Part shown: positions 22,966-36,747 of the stretch, piece after piece
Numbering within the stretch: the stretch's first letter is position 1
Layout of the letters: every line of letters begins with the position of its first letter
NCBI GenBank assembly: GCA_950295325.1
Contig: OX485809.1
Span: 38,843,081-38,907,080 of the forward strand
Source of the DNA: Polytrichum commune
Lineage: Eukaryota; Streptophyta; Polytrichopsida; Polytrichales; Polytrichaceae
Direction of reading: 5' to 3'
DNA: 64,000 bases
The notes under the pieces: model-generated
What the model was told of the DNA's origin: nothing
The model's database searches: none
Seen by the model: the letters and a program-made list of their open reading frames with translations, nothing else
Position numbers and translations under genes: made by a program

Positions 22966-25423
22966 TTTTATTGAATGAATGAATCGCTTTCGAATACAAA
23001 CAAGAATAGTTCCTCACAGCTCAATGTTGTGAATTCAAGCTTGAATGCAATCAATTGACATAAGATTCCGTGGAGAACTCAACATCTTATCACTACAATT
23101 CACCTTGAAGTGGCATTCCCAAGCAAGTATTCTTCATGTTGCTTCACAACTTCGTCACTTCTTGTTTTCACGCCTTCCCTTGTGCGTTACATCTCAAGAA
23201 TGAAGAAGAAAACATCAAAGATGAAGCATTCTTGCCAAGTGAGAAGGAAGAGAGTCAAACCTTTACAAGAGCTCTAAATCTCTCTTCAAATGCACACAAT
23301 TAGTCAAGCTATCTCTCACTCCATTAAGGGAGAATCCAAGAGTGTAAGTAGAGGGAGAAGAACTCAAGATTTATTGCAAAATCATGCAATCTACACCTTA
23401 CACAAGCTCTTTCCACACACTAACTCACAAGACTTGACTTGGCAAGAATGCCAAGCCAAGGAGGAGGCTCCTCACTTAGGAGCCTCACTTTCCAAAACTA
23501 AGGTTCATCCATCCAACTCTAAATGGATGAAGCCCAACGGATAAGGTGCGGCTGCCGACGCCGCACACCGTGACATCATAGACTAGCATGGTCTGAATGC
23601 GCTATTGAGCGCAAAGTCCAAGAACATATTTTAGCCAATAGATACTCGTGAGAGGATCCACAAATGATATGTTGTTATATTTTGAAGTTCATGTGATACA
23701 CGAGATGAGATTACGGTGTGTAAGGTGCCCGCTCATAGCAAAGGAAATTCCGAGCATGACTACCTTATCAACACTGGTATCAAAGGATTTGGTACCATGG
23801 GGATGGATATTTTATACATATACCCGAACTCGGATAATCACCTGACCCGCGTTGGCACATATGTCGATCCCCATCGTGATGTGATGGATGGATGCATGGA
23901 TGGTGCATGGATGATGTCTGGATGAAGAAAGGATGAAGATTTTTAGTGCTTTGACCCGTCGCCGCCCCCCTTCCGCTTTTGAACCTCCGAGGACGGACGG
24001 ACGGACGCTCGTCCGTCGGCGTGGTGACCCGCCCAAATTCAGCTTGTCGGAATCGCCACTCAATTCTACTCCGAAGTCTGCAGATCTTTCCCAATTCCCC
24101 TTTCTTGCTTCCATTTGAAGTTACATCACATCATTCCAGGTTAAAAAAGGAATCCAACCGTAACGGCGACTCGGAGTCACTGCAATTGTCCGCCCGTCAA
24201 CTCTTTGAGTCTCGATGAAGGATGCGGAGGCAGGAATTGCGCACAAGCCACCGCAGCGGCAAGTGACATGGAGCTCCACACCCCTGGAAATGCGAGACCA
24301 AGATGGGCACGCCAGTCAACGCTATGCAGGGGGAGGTAGAGTAATTCATGCCCACGTGCACACTTGGAGTTGCTCAGATTGATTCTCAGTTGCAAAGCAG
24401 GAAGGACCAAGAGTTGCATGAAATTGCCATCGGCAATGATGAGGAAGGATCCATGTGCCTGGCCCCACATGTGGGTAGAGTGCATGTGTATCCCAGCTCC
24501 AATTTCTTCTACATTAAGATACTTCGTTTGCTTGTAGTGTCACATATATATACGTGGAGGGCAACAAGATTTTTCGCCACTTGGAGATTCGAGAGAAATA
24601 ATAATTCCATTACTAAGTGGAGATAGGCAACGAATCGAGCCATTGTAGTTGATTAATTCGCCACTTGGAGAAAGTTGTTCTGAATTTTCCTGTGATGTTC
24701 TTGATTACTTGCTAGTGTTTGGTGCTCAATTGGCACCGAGGTTTGACATGGACGGATCAGCTGTCTGTGCATTTCAATCCTCCTTGAATTTTTTCTCCCC
24801 CGCAGCAGAATATATTCGCAACACTTCAAGGCTTGTTGTGGCTTTTTTGCCTTCGTGATGATTGGGATGGGGGGTTGGTTGTAAGGTGATTATTGGAAAT
24901 AGCCATCCCGGCTTTGTTTCCATGTTCCAGAAATTCATGGCGTCAGATTTGTCTAACAAGTAGAAAAAATTGTCTAACAAGTCGAACAGCATCGCCAATT
25001 CGCCATAGATAGAATTCCTCTGTAACCATTTTGAGAGAACAACATCAACTCTCTCAGGGAAGTAGAGAAAGATGTGGTAGTTCATGTGCTCAACATCAGT
25101 GTCGATATCGTCATTTCTTGGTCCGGAAGATCATAATGGAGAGGCACCAGTCCAATCAGGCCAATTTACTACTGGATGGAGGAGCCATTTCTCGTTGATA
25201 TCAACTGCCAGTGGATGGGAAATTTCTTCCTGAAAATCCTTCGAAAGCAGGTAGAATCTGTCTACATCGCTGCACAGACCATACTAGTCTTGAACATTGC
25301 AAACCGCTGTTACCACCCTTTTGTTTTCGACCATGACAATCCTCATCTTGTGCTATAATTGCTGTAATTACATGCCATGTGAATTTCTGATGTGTAGCAT
25401 TTTGTTTCTGGTGTATTGCTGCA
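22966..25423. other. Spacer and probable 5' UTR/intron region of the CLC gene
   Basis: No domain-bearing frame is visible. The coding start of the CLC gene sits a few bases after a CAG acceptor (25424), so a non-coding first exon probably lies upstream, possibly in the GC-richer stretch near 23970-24140. A (GGAC)n-type short repeat occurs near 23992-24006. Confidence 0.4.
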
Positions 25424-25426
25424 GAC

Positions 25427-28400
25427 ATGCATGTGAGCATGGACGACACTGACTTTGACACGGAGATACCCTTGCTTTACGACCAACTTGGGTACGAGTG
25501 CAGCCAAAACCAAGAAGACGCTGGAAATTGCGAGGATGTAGGGGTTGAGAGCCTGGATTATGATCCAGTTCATAGTGTGATCCATGACAAGATTAAAAAA
25601 CGAGAAAGTCAACATGGTCGCAAACTCTACGGGTATTTGTTCCACCACCGCCACTTCAGAGGTCAAAACATGGTCTATGAATCAATTGGTACGAACCCAT
25701 AAATTAATCTTGTCTATGGCATGATTAGAGATTTTCAGCTGCATTGAAATATTGAGGCCCAGGTGCTTTTCAGGTCATCGTCCTTCCAAGTTCATATGGA
25801 AGTTATGAATTTGCTTTTGTTCACCTTTGAATCCAGTAGGGTTTAGGGTTTATGCAATATGGGGTGATGTTTTTGAAGAACCATTCCACTCACTCGGCAG
25901 CTTTGTGTGTTGAGGCAGATACACAGGGCTCACACTTGCAAAGTGGGCGATCACAATAACTATCGGACTTCTTGTTGGTATTGAGCTCTCTTCAGCGCGT
26001 TATGAAATTTGAGTGCAAGTCATATTTGTTAAAGTTTCTGTGAATTCATTTCCTCAATATTGTATCTCTTTGATTATCTATCTGTATATGAACACCAAAT
26101 GCTTCATTTGCTGCAGAAACTCTGTAGACTATGACATATGAAGAAGTTGAACATTTGTGTGCTGTTTAGATAGGGTTGAAGCTGTATAAAGCTGATCTAA
26201 TGAAGTGATCATTCAACATGTGCAGGAGTGGTTGCCTTTTTTATCGAGTCTTCTCAAGACCTTATCATCACATACAAGGTTAGTTGTTTTTTGAAATTAC
26301 ACTCTGATATTTCATTCTCTTGGAAATCCACTGTAACGATTCAAGCCTTTTCCATGTCTACTTTGACATGAATTGGATTGTGGAGTGTTATAGAAGATGT
26401 CATAGAAGTAGCATATCAGCTTCTGATTTCGATTTAAAAGCTGTATGACTTACTGTTTTGTTGCACATTTCCAGAAAGAATGGACAGAGAAACTGATCGA
26501 CCAAGGCTTAGGAATTGTATTCATCAAGTATGCAGCAATAGGAGTGACTCTAGTTCTTCTCTCTAGTTGCCTGGTCATGTATTGGGCTCCCGCAGCTGCC
26601 GGTGGTGGGGTATGTGCCTCCAATTAGTTTTGTCATTCATTTAGTCTTGGTCGTTTTATTTCTTTAATTGTCTGAAGTGAAGTCCTGGTTTTCAAGCAAG
26701 ATCAGTATGAATGGACTGGGTTAGAATCTGTGGTTGTAGCTTGAATTATTTGGGATATCTTTAATGTAAGCCCACGGACCACTGGTTTACTTCATGACAG
26801 ATAAGTCCTTGCATATACTTGCAGGTAACACTTGTCATGGCTTATCTGAACGGCAATGATATACCAGATTTTTTCAGACATAGAACTTTTTTCACCAAGG
26901 TAACTAACTGCTTATCTTCTTGCTTTTAGCAATGAATTCTGATAGATGGCGCTTGACCATTCTGTAGCTAGTTTTCAATTGTCTGTAACTCATAAGCGGG
27001 CTGTTTCTTCCTTATTTTTGGATGACAGGTCTTTGGAACACTTTGTACTGTCTCATCTGGCTTACCGGTGAGCCTCTCACTTCTAGTCCACAGATTATCT
27101 AGATATTTATTAGAGTGTCGTCTGGTACTATTGTTATATCATTGGTACAAGTCATCTGTACACACCTGATTCCAGAATATCTTTTTTTTGTCCCTAAATT
27201 GGTAGCTACTTCAAAATCAATACTTATAATTTCAATCTAAGGATCTACTTTAGATTGCAAAGAACCTTGAATTGTATTTATCATATCTTGATCACACAAT
27301 GTCGACATTTCAAGAACTCAATTGCATTAACCTCCTCATGGATTTGGGATCTTTCTGAAATATCCCGTCACTGGTTTTGAGCACGTTAAGGGTCTCAATT
27401 GCCATAGTATCCATTTTAGGCGCTTGTACTTCAGAAACTCACGTAGAGAAATTGGGGCTCTTATCATATGCAGATAGGACAAGAAGGACCTATGGTCCAC
27501 ATTGGTGCTGCCATTGCATCTGAGCTTACTTGGATGCACGGCCAGTTTCCAAAGACAAAACATGTGCTGCCTGCTGCACAAACGTGGTGGAAAAAATTGA
27601 CATCAAGAGCTTGGGTCTTTGTAAGTCAGGATCTAACGCCTGTAAATTGTATTACGACAAAAATAAAATTGCATCATAGATTATAAATTTATGAATCAAC
27701 TCTAATGCATGCTGATGGCATTGACAATGCAGGACTTTTATAATGATAAAGACAGGCGAGAATTCATCTCTGCTGGAGCTGCTGCTGGGTAAGCGTTCTT
27801 CCAAACTCCTCGTCATGCAATCATGTGTCTCCATTCAAATTCACAAGATTCTGTATCGAAGTACAATCTCCATTCTGAGGGACACTCTCATGCATTATGA
27901 ACAGATTACAATCACAAATTCATTGTGGTATACACTGAACAGGAAAAAGAAAAAAAGAAAAAGCTTGGTGATCACAGGCCTAGGATTCTCCATTGTGCAG
28001 GTTGGCAGCAGCATTTGGTGCGCCGATTGGTGGAGTCTTGTTCTCTATGGAGGAAGCCTCCAGTTTCTGGTCTAGAAAGGTTTGTATTGATGCTTATAGT
28101 GTTTAGAATTTTAGTGGAAGGATAGTTCATTTTTATTGTGTATTCTTCATTCTATTATTTGAAGTGATAATTTGAAAAGATGCACTATTGCAGATGAAGC
28201 TCAGATAGAAAAATTATCTTATTGCGACTTCATGAGTGGCAGTGAAGTGAAAGTAATGTTTAAAAACACCTCTCGTTCCGAAGTGAAACCATATAAGATG
28301 AAGTTGATCTAGTCATAATTCACGCACTAGGTTTCAACTTTGTATCACATTATTTGCAAGTTACAAAATTCTTGTCCCTTACACTACTGAAACCTGCTTA

Positions 28401-31400
28401 TGTTTCCTTCAAATAGTTTGTGTAGTCTTCGCTTCTTGCTTTGGATGATTTGTGCTTACTAGGCACTTTGAGCTAGAAATGTTTCATTGTGTTTTGGTTA
28501 TTTATGTCGAATACAAAAATCACCGTGCTTCATCTCTTGAGGGTATTGAACAGGTGATGTGGCGGTCTTTATTATGCACAACATGCGCCACCATGGTTTT
28601 GTCTTGGCTAAATGAACGGTATGTACTGAACCATTTTTTCTCCTTATCATCAATCACATTTTGATACAATCAATCCACTTTTGCTGTGTGGCTTAAAGGA
28701 AAGTGAGAAAGAGGATTCTGCATAATTCTTCAGTGCTCACAATCAATATATGTATTTCGTTACCTTATCAATTTGTACATTTCAGGTCTCTTTCTTTCAC
28801 GTATCTTCAAGACCTTATGAACACTTGTGTTGAAAAGACCATTGATGTGTATTTTGAATTTCAAACAATGACTTAGGATCATATGACTTGGAATCCTTGT
28901 GACAGGCAGTTTTCTTTTTCATTACCTGGCACCATCTCTTTCCAAGGGCTCCAGGTACCTTCACCCTTCCTCATATGAAATTATAATTACTTTATTTAGA
29001 GTAAGCCAAGAGGTTTCTGTACAAATATTTTGAATGTCTTGAAATTTGTCTATAATGGGAGACATCATTCCTCAGAATGCACGAAGTCTCCATTCACTTC
29101 CAATGAAGTCTGGTAATTTGACCTTGAGAAGACTCAAAAGAGCACATCACGATGTAATAGTTCTTGGACTTTCAAAGTGTAGTGTCTAATTTAGTATTGG
29201 TTTGGCAGCCAGAGTTTAACCTCATCGACTTACCACTTTTTGTCATCACAAGTGTTGGTGCTGGTGTGATTGGTGCGGTTCTTAACATTCTCCATGACCG
29301 GCTGGCACAATTTCGTCCAACCTCCAAGCATAAATCACTCAGGTACAGTTCTAATCTTGAGCTTTACGTCCTTAGCTGCAAAATAGTTCCTTTAACTTTG
29401 TACACAGTAGTATTATATTTGGAAGTGAACATTGTAACTTATCACAGATGAGCAAGTCTGCTCTAGCACATGATCTTAAGTATCGGATTCTGTTGACATG
29501 TGCAGGGTGATTGAAGCATGCCTAGTGACATTAATATGTGTTGCCGCCATTTTTATGCTACCCCACTTCTTTGGAAGTTGCCTGCCCATTCAGAAAATGT
29601 ACGAAGGAAGCAATTCCTTTAAACCACAACGTTTTGCTCTTACCTGCGATTATGCTGCTTGAACTTAAAAAAATCTTCAAATCTTTTCAAATTTCAAATG
29701 CATTTGCATGGGACTTTGTCAAAGGGTCTTCAATTCACATGATTTTGTGGCTTTGATGGGCTTTGGAGTTGAGGAGCTTCAATTCACATGATTTTGAGGG
29801 CTGTTAGAACGTGGTAGCCGAATGGCATGAAATTTGTCAACTTGTCTGTTCGATCTTGAAGTGTGAATCATGTGAAGATATGTGACGTTGCAACATTGTT
29901 ATGCCCCATGATTCTTCAGGCAAGAAGATGACGAGTACTGGTTCAGATACACATGTCCAGTGCATGATCCCAAAACGGATGTCCGCTATTATAACGATCT
30001 AGCCTCTCTCTACTTCGCTATCCCTAGTCAGGTACCTACAATTCCCTTACAAAATGGTGTAATGGCCTCTCACAGCAAATTTGATAGGACCAATATAAGT
30101 GCATGTGTGCTTCCTGAAATCCTAAATTTCAAAAGTTATCAGGTTTGCCAGTCTCAAGCACTAAATTGTCAACGCGGTATTTTTCTAACCAAAACCCAAT
30201 ACATTCACCATCACATAGATGAGAACATACTGAGGAAAAAAACAAACGAAGCGCTTTGTTTTCAATCATTTGGCTCTGAACCCCATGTTCTGTCTGAGCA
30301 GTAGTATGCTAAATCATGACCTCCACAGCCACTTTCTCTTGGAATAGAATTAGGAACCATGTCCAGAGGATTATAATTGTGTTGAATTATGCACTATAAA
30401 GAGCTGAGCTAATGGCCAGGAATTCTGCAATGCGCAGACTATTCAGAAGCTTCTAGCTCTAGGAGATGAAAGGATATCTCCCTTCACGATTCCTAGTTTG
30501 GCAGTCCATTCGAGTTCCTTCCTTGTGCTGTTCACCTTGGCTTATGGAATTGCTACTCCAGGTGGCATTTTTATGCCTTCCATCATGGTAAGTGTCTCAT
30601 TTTTTTTTAAGGAATATTTGCACACGAGACACTTTTTTGGGGGGACAGCAGTTTTGTATGTAATGTGAAGGTTAAAGAGGAAGCTGTGCTCTTTCTGGCA
30701 TATGTTACCTTGGAACAACATTGACTTTTTAAGGTTCTGGTGTAAATTATGTCAAGGTTTTCACAGTGCAATAAGGAAAATATCTGCTTTTGAAAGTGAT
30801 CCTGAACAACAATCACCTACAGATGTACTCCCTCCGTCTCAAAATTATTGTCCTACTCCCCGGAGTTTAATATCCCAAAATGTTTGTCTGACAATAATTT
30901 TGGGACGGAGGGAGTAATTAGCTATTTGCAAGAGGTTTGGAATGAACCAAATATGGTCCACCTCACAGTCAGTATGATACTTCTTCATCTCAACACGAAA
31001 TTTTCCATTTATATCAGAATCTTGAAGTGATGGAACACTTCCTTAATGGTACATACGTCCTATGAAGAAAAGTAAGCTGGCGTATTGAAATTCAAAATAA
31101 AAATGCTTAGATGTAATATAATTCACTGTCCAATATTTCGAAGTATCAATGATCTCCTCTGTGGGTGTGGATGTATTGACATTAGGTCGGAGCATCGTTT
31201 GGAGCACTGTTGGGGCGCATATTCCAAACCCTCTTCCCTCTGTAAGATGGCCAAAGTTAGGCACTGTTTCAGAAAAAATGGAAAAGACGTATTTTGGCAG
31301 CTTGTTGAGGTTCTCACATAGATATATCCTCAATCTAGTTGCTCTAGAAAGATTTCTGCTTATTTCATTGGTATAGTAAGTCTTCAGAGTAACAGATCAA

Positions 31401-34400
31401 CTGGATATGAGTAATTTAATGCGTGGAAGGTGATGTTTGTTCTCTGTGCACAGTCCTTTGGTAGAACTCAAATCAAGAGACTTACTTATCATATCCTCTT
31501 AGATGTTGTGAGGAAATATCCCTTGTGCTAAGTGCTGGGTGGCTAACTGTTGCCACATTTTTGGTATATCACAGGGGTACTGTACAACCAGGTATGCACG
31601 CACTTGTGGGCGCAACAGCTATGCTGGGTGGTGTATTCCGAACATCCATTTCCTTGGTAAACTTGCATCCTCCAACTTTTCATTAACTATCAGCTTTCCA
31701 AAAATAACTATCATGTGAACTGGGGGTTTCTTTTCTGGGGAAACAAGAAGCAAACATTTCATGAAGTTTCTCTGCAATTCTCTGATGATCTGGTTTTCAG
31801 GATGTGGTGACCGGAAAGTGACAAATTGACTAAGAATGGTACCTTTTTCTAGATTCACTTCATCATCTGAAGGCCAATCCTGTTTCTTAAACATAAGTAT
31901 CAGCATAAATTGGACTCGTATCCATAGTTAATTGAAGCATACATTTGGATACTCTGGTGGAGCGTGCAGGTGGTGATCATGGTGGAGGGAACAGGTGGTA
32001 TCGACTTCATATTGCCAGTAATATTAGCCATTGTGCTCTCCAATTGGGTGGCCTCTTCTATCCATTCCCCAGGCGCCTATGAGTCTGACTTAGAGCGATT
32101 GGGTAAGTTTCTTGGAACATTTCTGAGTCAAGATATCAAAATCTATCTTCTTCCTCTGCCGGCCATTTCCACCCTCTTTTTATTAAGGGTTTGTTCCTCT
32201 AAGAAGTTCAGGTTTGACAATATTGCTCCAAGGCCACAGACATTTCTTTAGCAAAGACAAGAGCTTGTACTGCTGGTTACTTTTACGAAATTGTACAGCT
32301 CATTTATTTCGAGTTTCTAAAGATGCACCTAAAATGCACCTAATATCCTGCTGGATATATGCGTTGGCTGAAACCTGAACTCAGTTTAGTTCTAAATATG
32401 GATGGTTTCTACGTGTAGAATCTTCTTTTTCCCATATTTTTGTAATCTTCTGTCCAAGGCAAGACAGATTTGGTGGGTGGACGGTGAAGAGAATTTGGAT
32501 TACTCTTGTGGTTCCATGCTGATTGGTCCTGCATTTTCTAACAGGATTGGTGTGGCTGTGTGGCAGGAGAGGTCCACTTTCTGCAGAGCGAGCCTTCACA
32601 AAAGCTCCATATAATCACGGCTGAGGACATAATGGCGCCAAATGTCATTTATTTTCAAGAGGTAAGACCTAACCTACCTACCTACCTACCTACCTACCTA
32701 GGAGTTATATCATCAAACACAAGCTTAAGGTGCCAACTCACAACATTTGAGATTTAAAGTTCTGCTTGCAATGATTGTTGCTGTTCGTGTTGTCCTACGT
32801 TGTCAAAATGAGCAGCCTACGAATTTCTCAAATTATAAAGTGTGTGCATTTGGCCAGAATCTCATTCCACGACTTTTCTCAGGTCCGTTTAGAGTTTAGA
32901 TGTTGGGATAAATGTTGAATTTCTGGCAGTGGTACTGAATTTATTTTACGTTTATTGCAGATCAGCCCAGTATCAGAGATTGTGAAAGTTCTTCGTGGAA
33001 CTTGCCACAATGGGTTTCCAGTGGTCCACCACACACATGGCGACGCTGCGGACCCTGATGGTCAGCTAGTGGGTGTGATTTTAAGGCATCAGATCATGTT
33101 GCTCTTAGAACAAAGAGTGATTTTTGAAGTGGATTCAGCCACTTTGCAACGGCCCATTCGGCACCGTTGTCCTCTCCATGTGCCCCGAGCACCCAAAGAG
33201 CAACGATTTTTAGACCGAGCCATGCGTGTATATCACCATTACCATCATCCCCACCAACGCTACTTAAGCTCACGTGCCGAAGCTGTCTCTGAGCTGGAGA
33301 TTGATGAACTCTTGCAGGTAACTTTTGTCCAACTCTATTATCCATTTTGAAATTTGGAACGGCAAGTGTGTATGGACACTGATGCAGTCGCCATTCCAAA
33401 GTTCCAAAGCGGCCAGTGGTCGACGGCATGGTAGGCCATTTGTCTACTGTACAGTACATATGGGAACTTTGGAACGGTGAGAGCGCATGGGTGCTGATGC
33501 AATTGTTGTTCCAAAGTTCCAAAACGGCCAGCTGTCAACGGCGGCATGTTGAGTGGATAATGGGATGGCCATAGGTCATTATGTCATATGCACGGGTGCA
33601 ATGTGGGCTGGGATGGCACAGGCCCAAACTAGTATTGTGCAAAAAGACTTGCATGAACCTCTATTATAGTCATAAGAAAGAAGCGTCTAAAACCATCCTT
33701 GATCTAATTCCATTACCTATCCCCCTTACCCCATAAAAGGAAGGAAATTAGCAGCTACATACTTCAGAATGAATACTAAAATATTAATCAAAGGATCAGA
33801 AACCCAGCTCAATTGTGTGAGAGACAAAAATTTCAACACTCAACACTCTCCACCTTTAGGTCACAAAGGCAGCTATTAACCACTTTAGGTCACAAAGAAA
33901 CCTTGACTTCCATCAACCATATCTAAATCGGAAGATGTCCACATTTCAAAAACTCAATTGCATTAATCTCATGGGTTTGCTCAAAATTACAAAATTTCCC
34001 ATGAAGTCTTCTGAGCACATTAAGGGTCTCAAGTGCTCAAAGTGTCCGTGATAGGCGCTTCTACCTTACTAATGAATCATATCATGTGCCTCATGATTGG
34101 CTGTCCTAGTTTTCATATCTAAGCAAGACTCATGCTCTGTCCCTCAAAAATGTTATTTGAAGCTGTCTCGGGTGTTTACAGGAATTTGAGTCCACCATGA
34201 CAAATGGAAGCAGCAGCAACAGCAATGCAAGTCCCAATCGAAGTGGTGACAAAAACTTGAATCCTACAGAGATATTTGCACATGCAGGCAAAGAACTAGC
34301 AGTAGACCTTCGGCCTTGGATGAATCGCGCACCCCTTACGGTGAGCTACCCATTTCTTTATCTGTGACTTGGTACTAAATATTTCATTTTGGTCACCTTG

Positions 34401-35368
34401 GGAGTTGCCGGCTGTTCATATATTATTTTGCAAACTGCTTGGTTTTGATGATAAATTCTAGCATCACAAGTTTCCGTGGTGCATGGTTCCTCACATAGAA
34501 ATTATTCTTTGTAGTAGTATAATGTAGTACATAATAGAAGAGAGTAGGAGAGTAATGTAATTATCACAAGTTCACATGAGAATTTTAAGATGTTGTTCCA
34601 ACGTTTTATTGATTTTATATGATAATTTTGCCTCCAGAAGTTTGATATCAACTTAGTGATTCTAGTACAGGTAGCATCTGTACATGGTGAAACATCCTAA
34701 CCTGATTCTGTGATGAGCTTTGTTTCACTATGAGCACAGGAAACAGAGCAAAATCTGTTACTCATCTTGGCTGATCTTGGGGTTAATATGTACAGGTTCG
34801 AGCTGAGACCTCCGCACGACGTGTATATATTATATTTCGAACATTAGGGCTACGGCATCTATGTGTAACCGACGCCAGTAATAGGTATGTTGCAATCCCG
34901 ATGAAGCCTTTCCAACCTTTGGAACACAAATATGTATGAGGTCTACAAACACATAATATTTAGCACATTCAGCACATTCCTGTTCAAAGTCTGTCCATAA
35001 TAACTCAGGGTTTCATGAACCTGTAAAGTATCCAAGATAAGTGGGAGTATTATATACCTCATCAATCAACTTACAAGCCTTAATTCCATCTCCAAAGCTT
35101 TGAATTAAGAACCAGGTTTAAGGATTATCTTGCAGTAAACATAATATCACTCAGATCATAAGGCTGGCTGTTTTCTGGAGTGTGCAGGGTGATAGGTATG
35201 ATAACAAGGAAAGATATAGCCACAGCACACAAGGAACTGCCTGACACCCCAAACACACCAAGAGAAAGTGATCTTGAGAGCAATCGGTCATTCAGTACAA
35301 AGTCCTTTCGTTTCCGAGCAAGCTTCTCGGATAGAACTGCCCAAGATGTACTCTTCTCACTGCCGTAG
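25427..35368 (+). CDS. CLC-family chloride channel/antiporter, CLC-6/7-like, 23 coding exons, 873 aa
   Basis: Exons: 25427-25632, 25919-25977, 26226-26278, 26475-26609, 26825-26899, 27029-27067, 27474-27620, 27733-27788, 28001-28079, 28554-28618, 28906-28954, 29209-29342, 29506-29598, 29920-30031, 30420-30587, 31186-31241, 31575-31656, 31970-32102, 32567-32661, 32961-33317, 34182-34340, 34796-34884, 35188-35368 (2622 nt, phases consistent). CLC proteins move chloride or nitrate, often in exchange for protons, in endomembranes. Landmarks: WAPAAAGGG at the first ion-binding loop, [19 protein letters not shown] with the gating Glu, [20 protein letters not shown] with the internal proton Glu, [19 protein letters not shown] and [10 protein letters not shown]. 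Two cytosolic CBS segments follow ([14 protein letters not shown] onward, and [13 protein letters not shown] with [11 protein letters not shown]). The usual GxGIPE signature is changed to GGGVTL. Angiosperm CLC-a to -g differ more; CLC-6/7 types look closest. Confidence 0.92.
27298..27440 (+). repeat. Intronic repeat, copy 1 of 2
   Basis: This intron segment (CATTTCAAGAACTCAATTGC core) recurs diverged at about 33931-34072 in a later intron of the same CLC gene, in the same orientation. Shared blocks include GAGCAC-TTAAGGGTCTCAA and the TAGGCGCTT motif. It looks like a dispersed low-copy repeat. Confidence 0.65.
30828..30914. mobile_element. Stowaway MITE (Tc1/mariner type), 87 bp
   Basis: The ends CTCCCTCCGTCTCAAAAT and, inverted, CTCCCTCCGTCCCAAAAT match the classic Stowaway terminal repeat. 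The arms pair over 25 bp with one mismatch, and TA duplications flank both sides (30826-30827 and 30915-30916). It lies in an intron of the CLC gene and has no coding capacity. The short length and near-perfect stem suggest a fairly young copy. Confidence 0.93.
32671..32700 (+). repeat. (CCTA)n microsatellite
   Basis: About seven CCTA units lie in a CLC intron, ten bases after the donor of the exon ending at 32661. Confidence 0.85.
33348..33547 (+). repeat. Intronic tandem duplication with inverted arms
   Basis: Two diverged ~85-bp copies (33348-33431 and 33461-33547) lie just after a CLC exon. Each runs from TTTGGAACGG through CTGATGCA to TTCCAAAGTTCCAAA-CGGCCAG. GGAAC...GTTCC arms give each copy foldback potential. 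Confidence 0.7.
33931..34072 (+). repeat. Intronic repeat, copy 2 of 2
   Basis: Diverged second copy of the sequence at 27298-27440, sharing ACATTTCAA-AACTCAATTGC, the GAGCACATTAAGGGTCTCAA block and a TAGGCGCTT motif. Confidence 0.65.
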
Positions 35369-35382
35369 TTCGTGAAGGTCAT

Positions 35383-36190
35383 GGACTACATAACTGGTTG
35401 GATGAGAATGGGTGACGAGTTGTGAGACACCTACCTACTCAAGCCATTTATAGGTGTGCTCATGTACATAATCCGGAGGGTATGGATGAATTGCTATCGG
35501 AATGAAAGCTCAGGGGAGTAGTTGGAAGTGCCTTTCCACTAGGATAACTGACCGGTTATGGACTAGATAACCAATGAGAGGAGAGTGGAGAACAAGATGG
35601 TTATCATTAATAAACAAATAGTTCACGGACAAATTTGTAAAATATGGATGACATCGTGCTTTCGTGGAGAAAAAAATTGATGAGTTTTGATAATCATTCT
35701 GCTCTTGGATGAGTGATTGGTCGTGAATGCAATGTTCAATGCATAGATATAAATGGGAATTATTGGAAATGATTGGTTATGGACTAGATAACCAACGAGT
35801 AGAGAGTTGATGATGAGTTGCAGGAGCGGTGAGTCATCCACCTACTTGAGTTGGTTATCAGTCATAACTAATTAGCTCATGGACGAAATTTGTATATGGA
35901 TGACATTGTGCCTTTGTTGATGAAAAAGTTTAACGAATTTTGATATCCCTTCTTCTCTTGGATGAGGAATTGATTATGGATGCCATGTTCATTGCTTGGC
36001 TATAAAACCACATGGGAACTGTTGGAGATGACTAGTTGTGGACTACATAATTGGCAAGAGGAGGGTTGATGATGAGCTGTGATAGCAACGAGATATTCAT
36101 GTATTCAAGTCCTTTATGGCGTTGAGGTGACTAGTTTGCCATGGACAAAATCTAGAGGTTATGGATGAAATGCACTTCACATTGTAGAAA
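35383..36190 (+). repeat. Degenerate long tandem repeat downstream of CLC gene
   Basis: The phrase GGACTA(C/G)ATAAC recurs at 35383, 35560, 35781 and 36040, each followed by a GAG-rich segment, a GTTGATGATGAG or GGTGACGAGTTG block, TCATGGAC and TGGATGA(C/A). Unit length varies from about 177 to 259 bp. The first unit begins 15 bp after the CLC stop codon, so the array includes the 3' UTR. Confidence 0.7.
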
Positions 36191-36747
36191 AACCACAAAG
36201 CACTTTGAGTAGAGAAATTTAGCGTTGGCTTAAACCCACAAGCACACACCTAACTGCAAAAAAAAAATCCTAGAAAGTATTGAATTTAATGTTTACCTTG
36301 AGACAGTGTGGCGGCACACTATCTCAAGTAAACTGAGGTTAGTAGGTAGTACCGGATTTGAGAAGATGTGAGTGGCTACACTAAATGTGATTTTTAGTGT
36401 CACCCATTCTAATTTTCTTGCTCCATACTAATTGTAAACCATGTTGTAGTGTCACCAACACTAAACGTTAACCCAACATTATTTGTCATTCCTTGTGAAT
36501 TGTTTTGGGGATTATATATTTACATTGTTGCAATTATTGTCATTTGCCAAGTGATTCTTCATCCAAATTCAATCATCCATGACAATATTTCATCACGAGT
36601 TATTGACAAGAGAAGGTAGGGTTTTGGCCAATGGATGAACTCATCCATCATTCATGACAATATTTGTTCACTTGTTCATTAGAAATGTCACCCAAAAAGT
36701 TATCATAGTGACATAAATTACAATAAGTTATCATAGTGACATAAATC
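36191..36747. other. Short intergenic spacer
   Basis: AT-rich sequence without coding signal. A small duplication of the phrase TTATCATAGTGACATAAA occurs near 36697-36745. Confidence 0.4.

Noticed and set aside
28786-28870. Extra CLC exon (after the CAG at 28786)
   Set aside because: Not needed for phase; joining 28618 to 28906 gives a CLC-like sequence, and the segment breaks the alignment.
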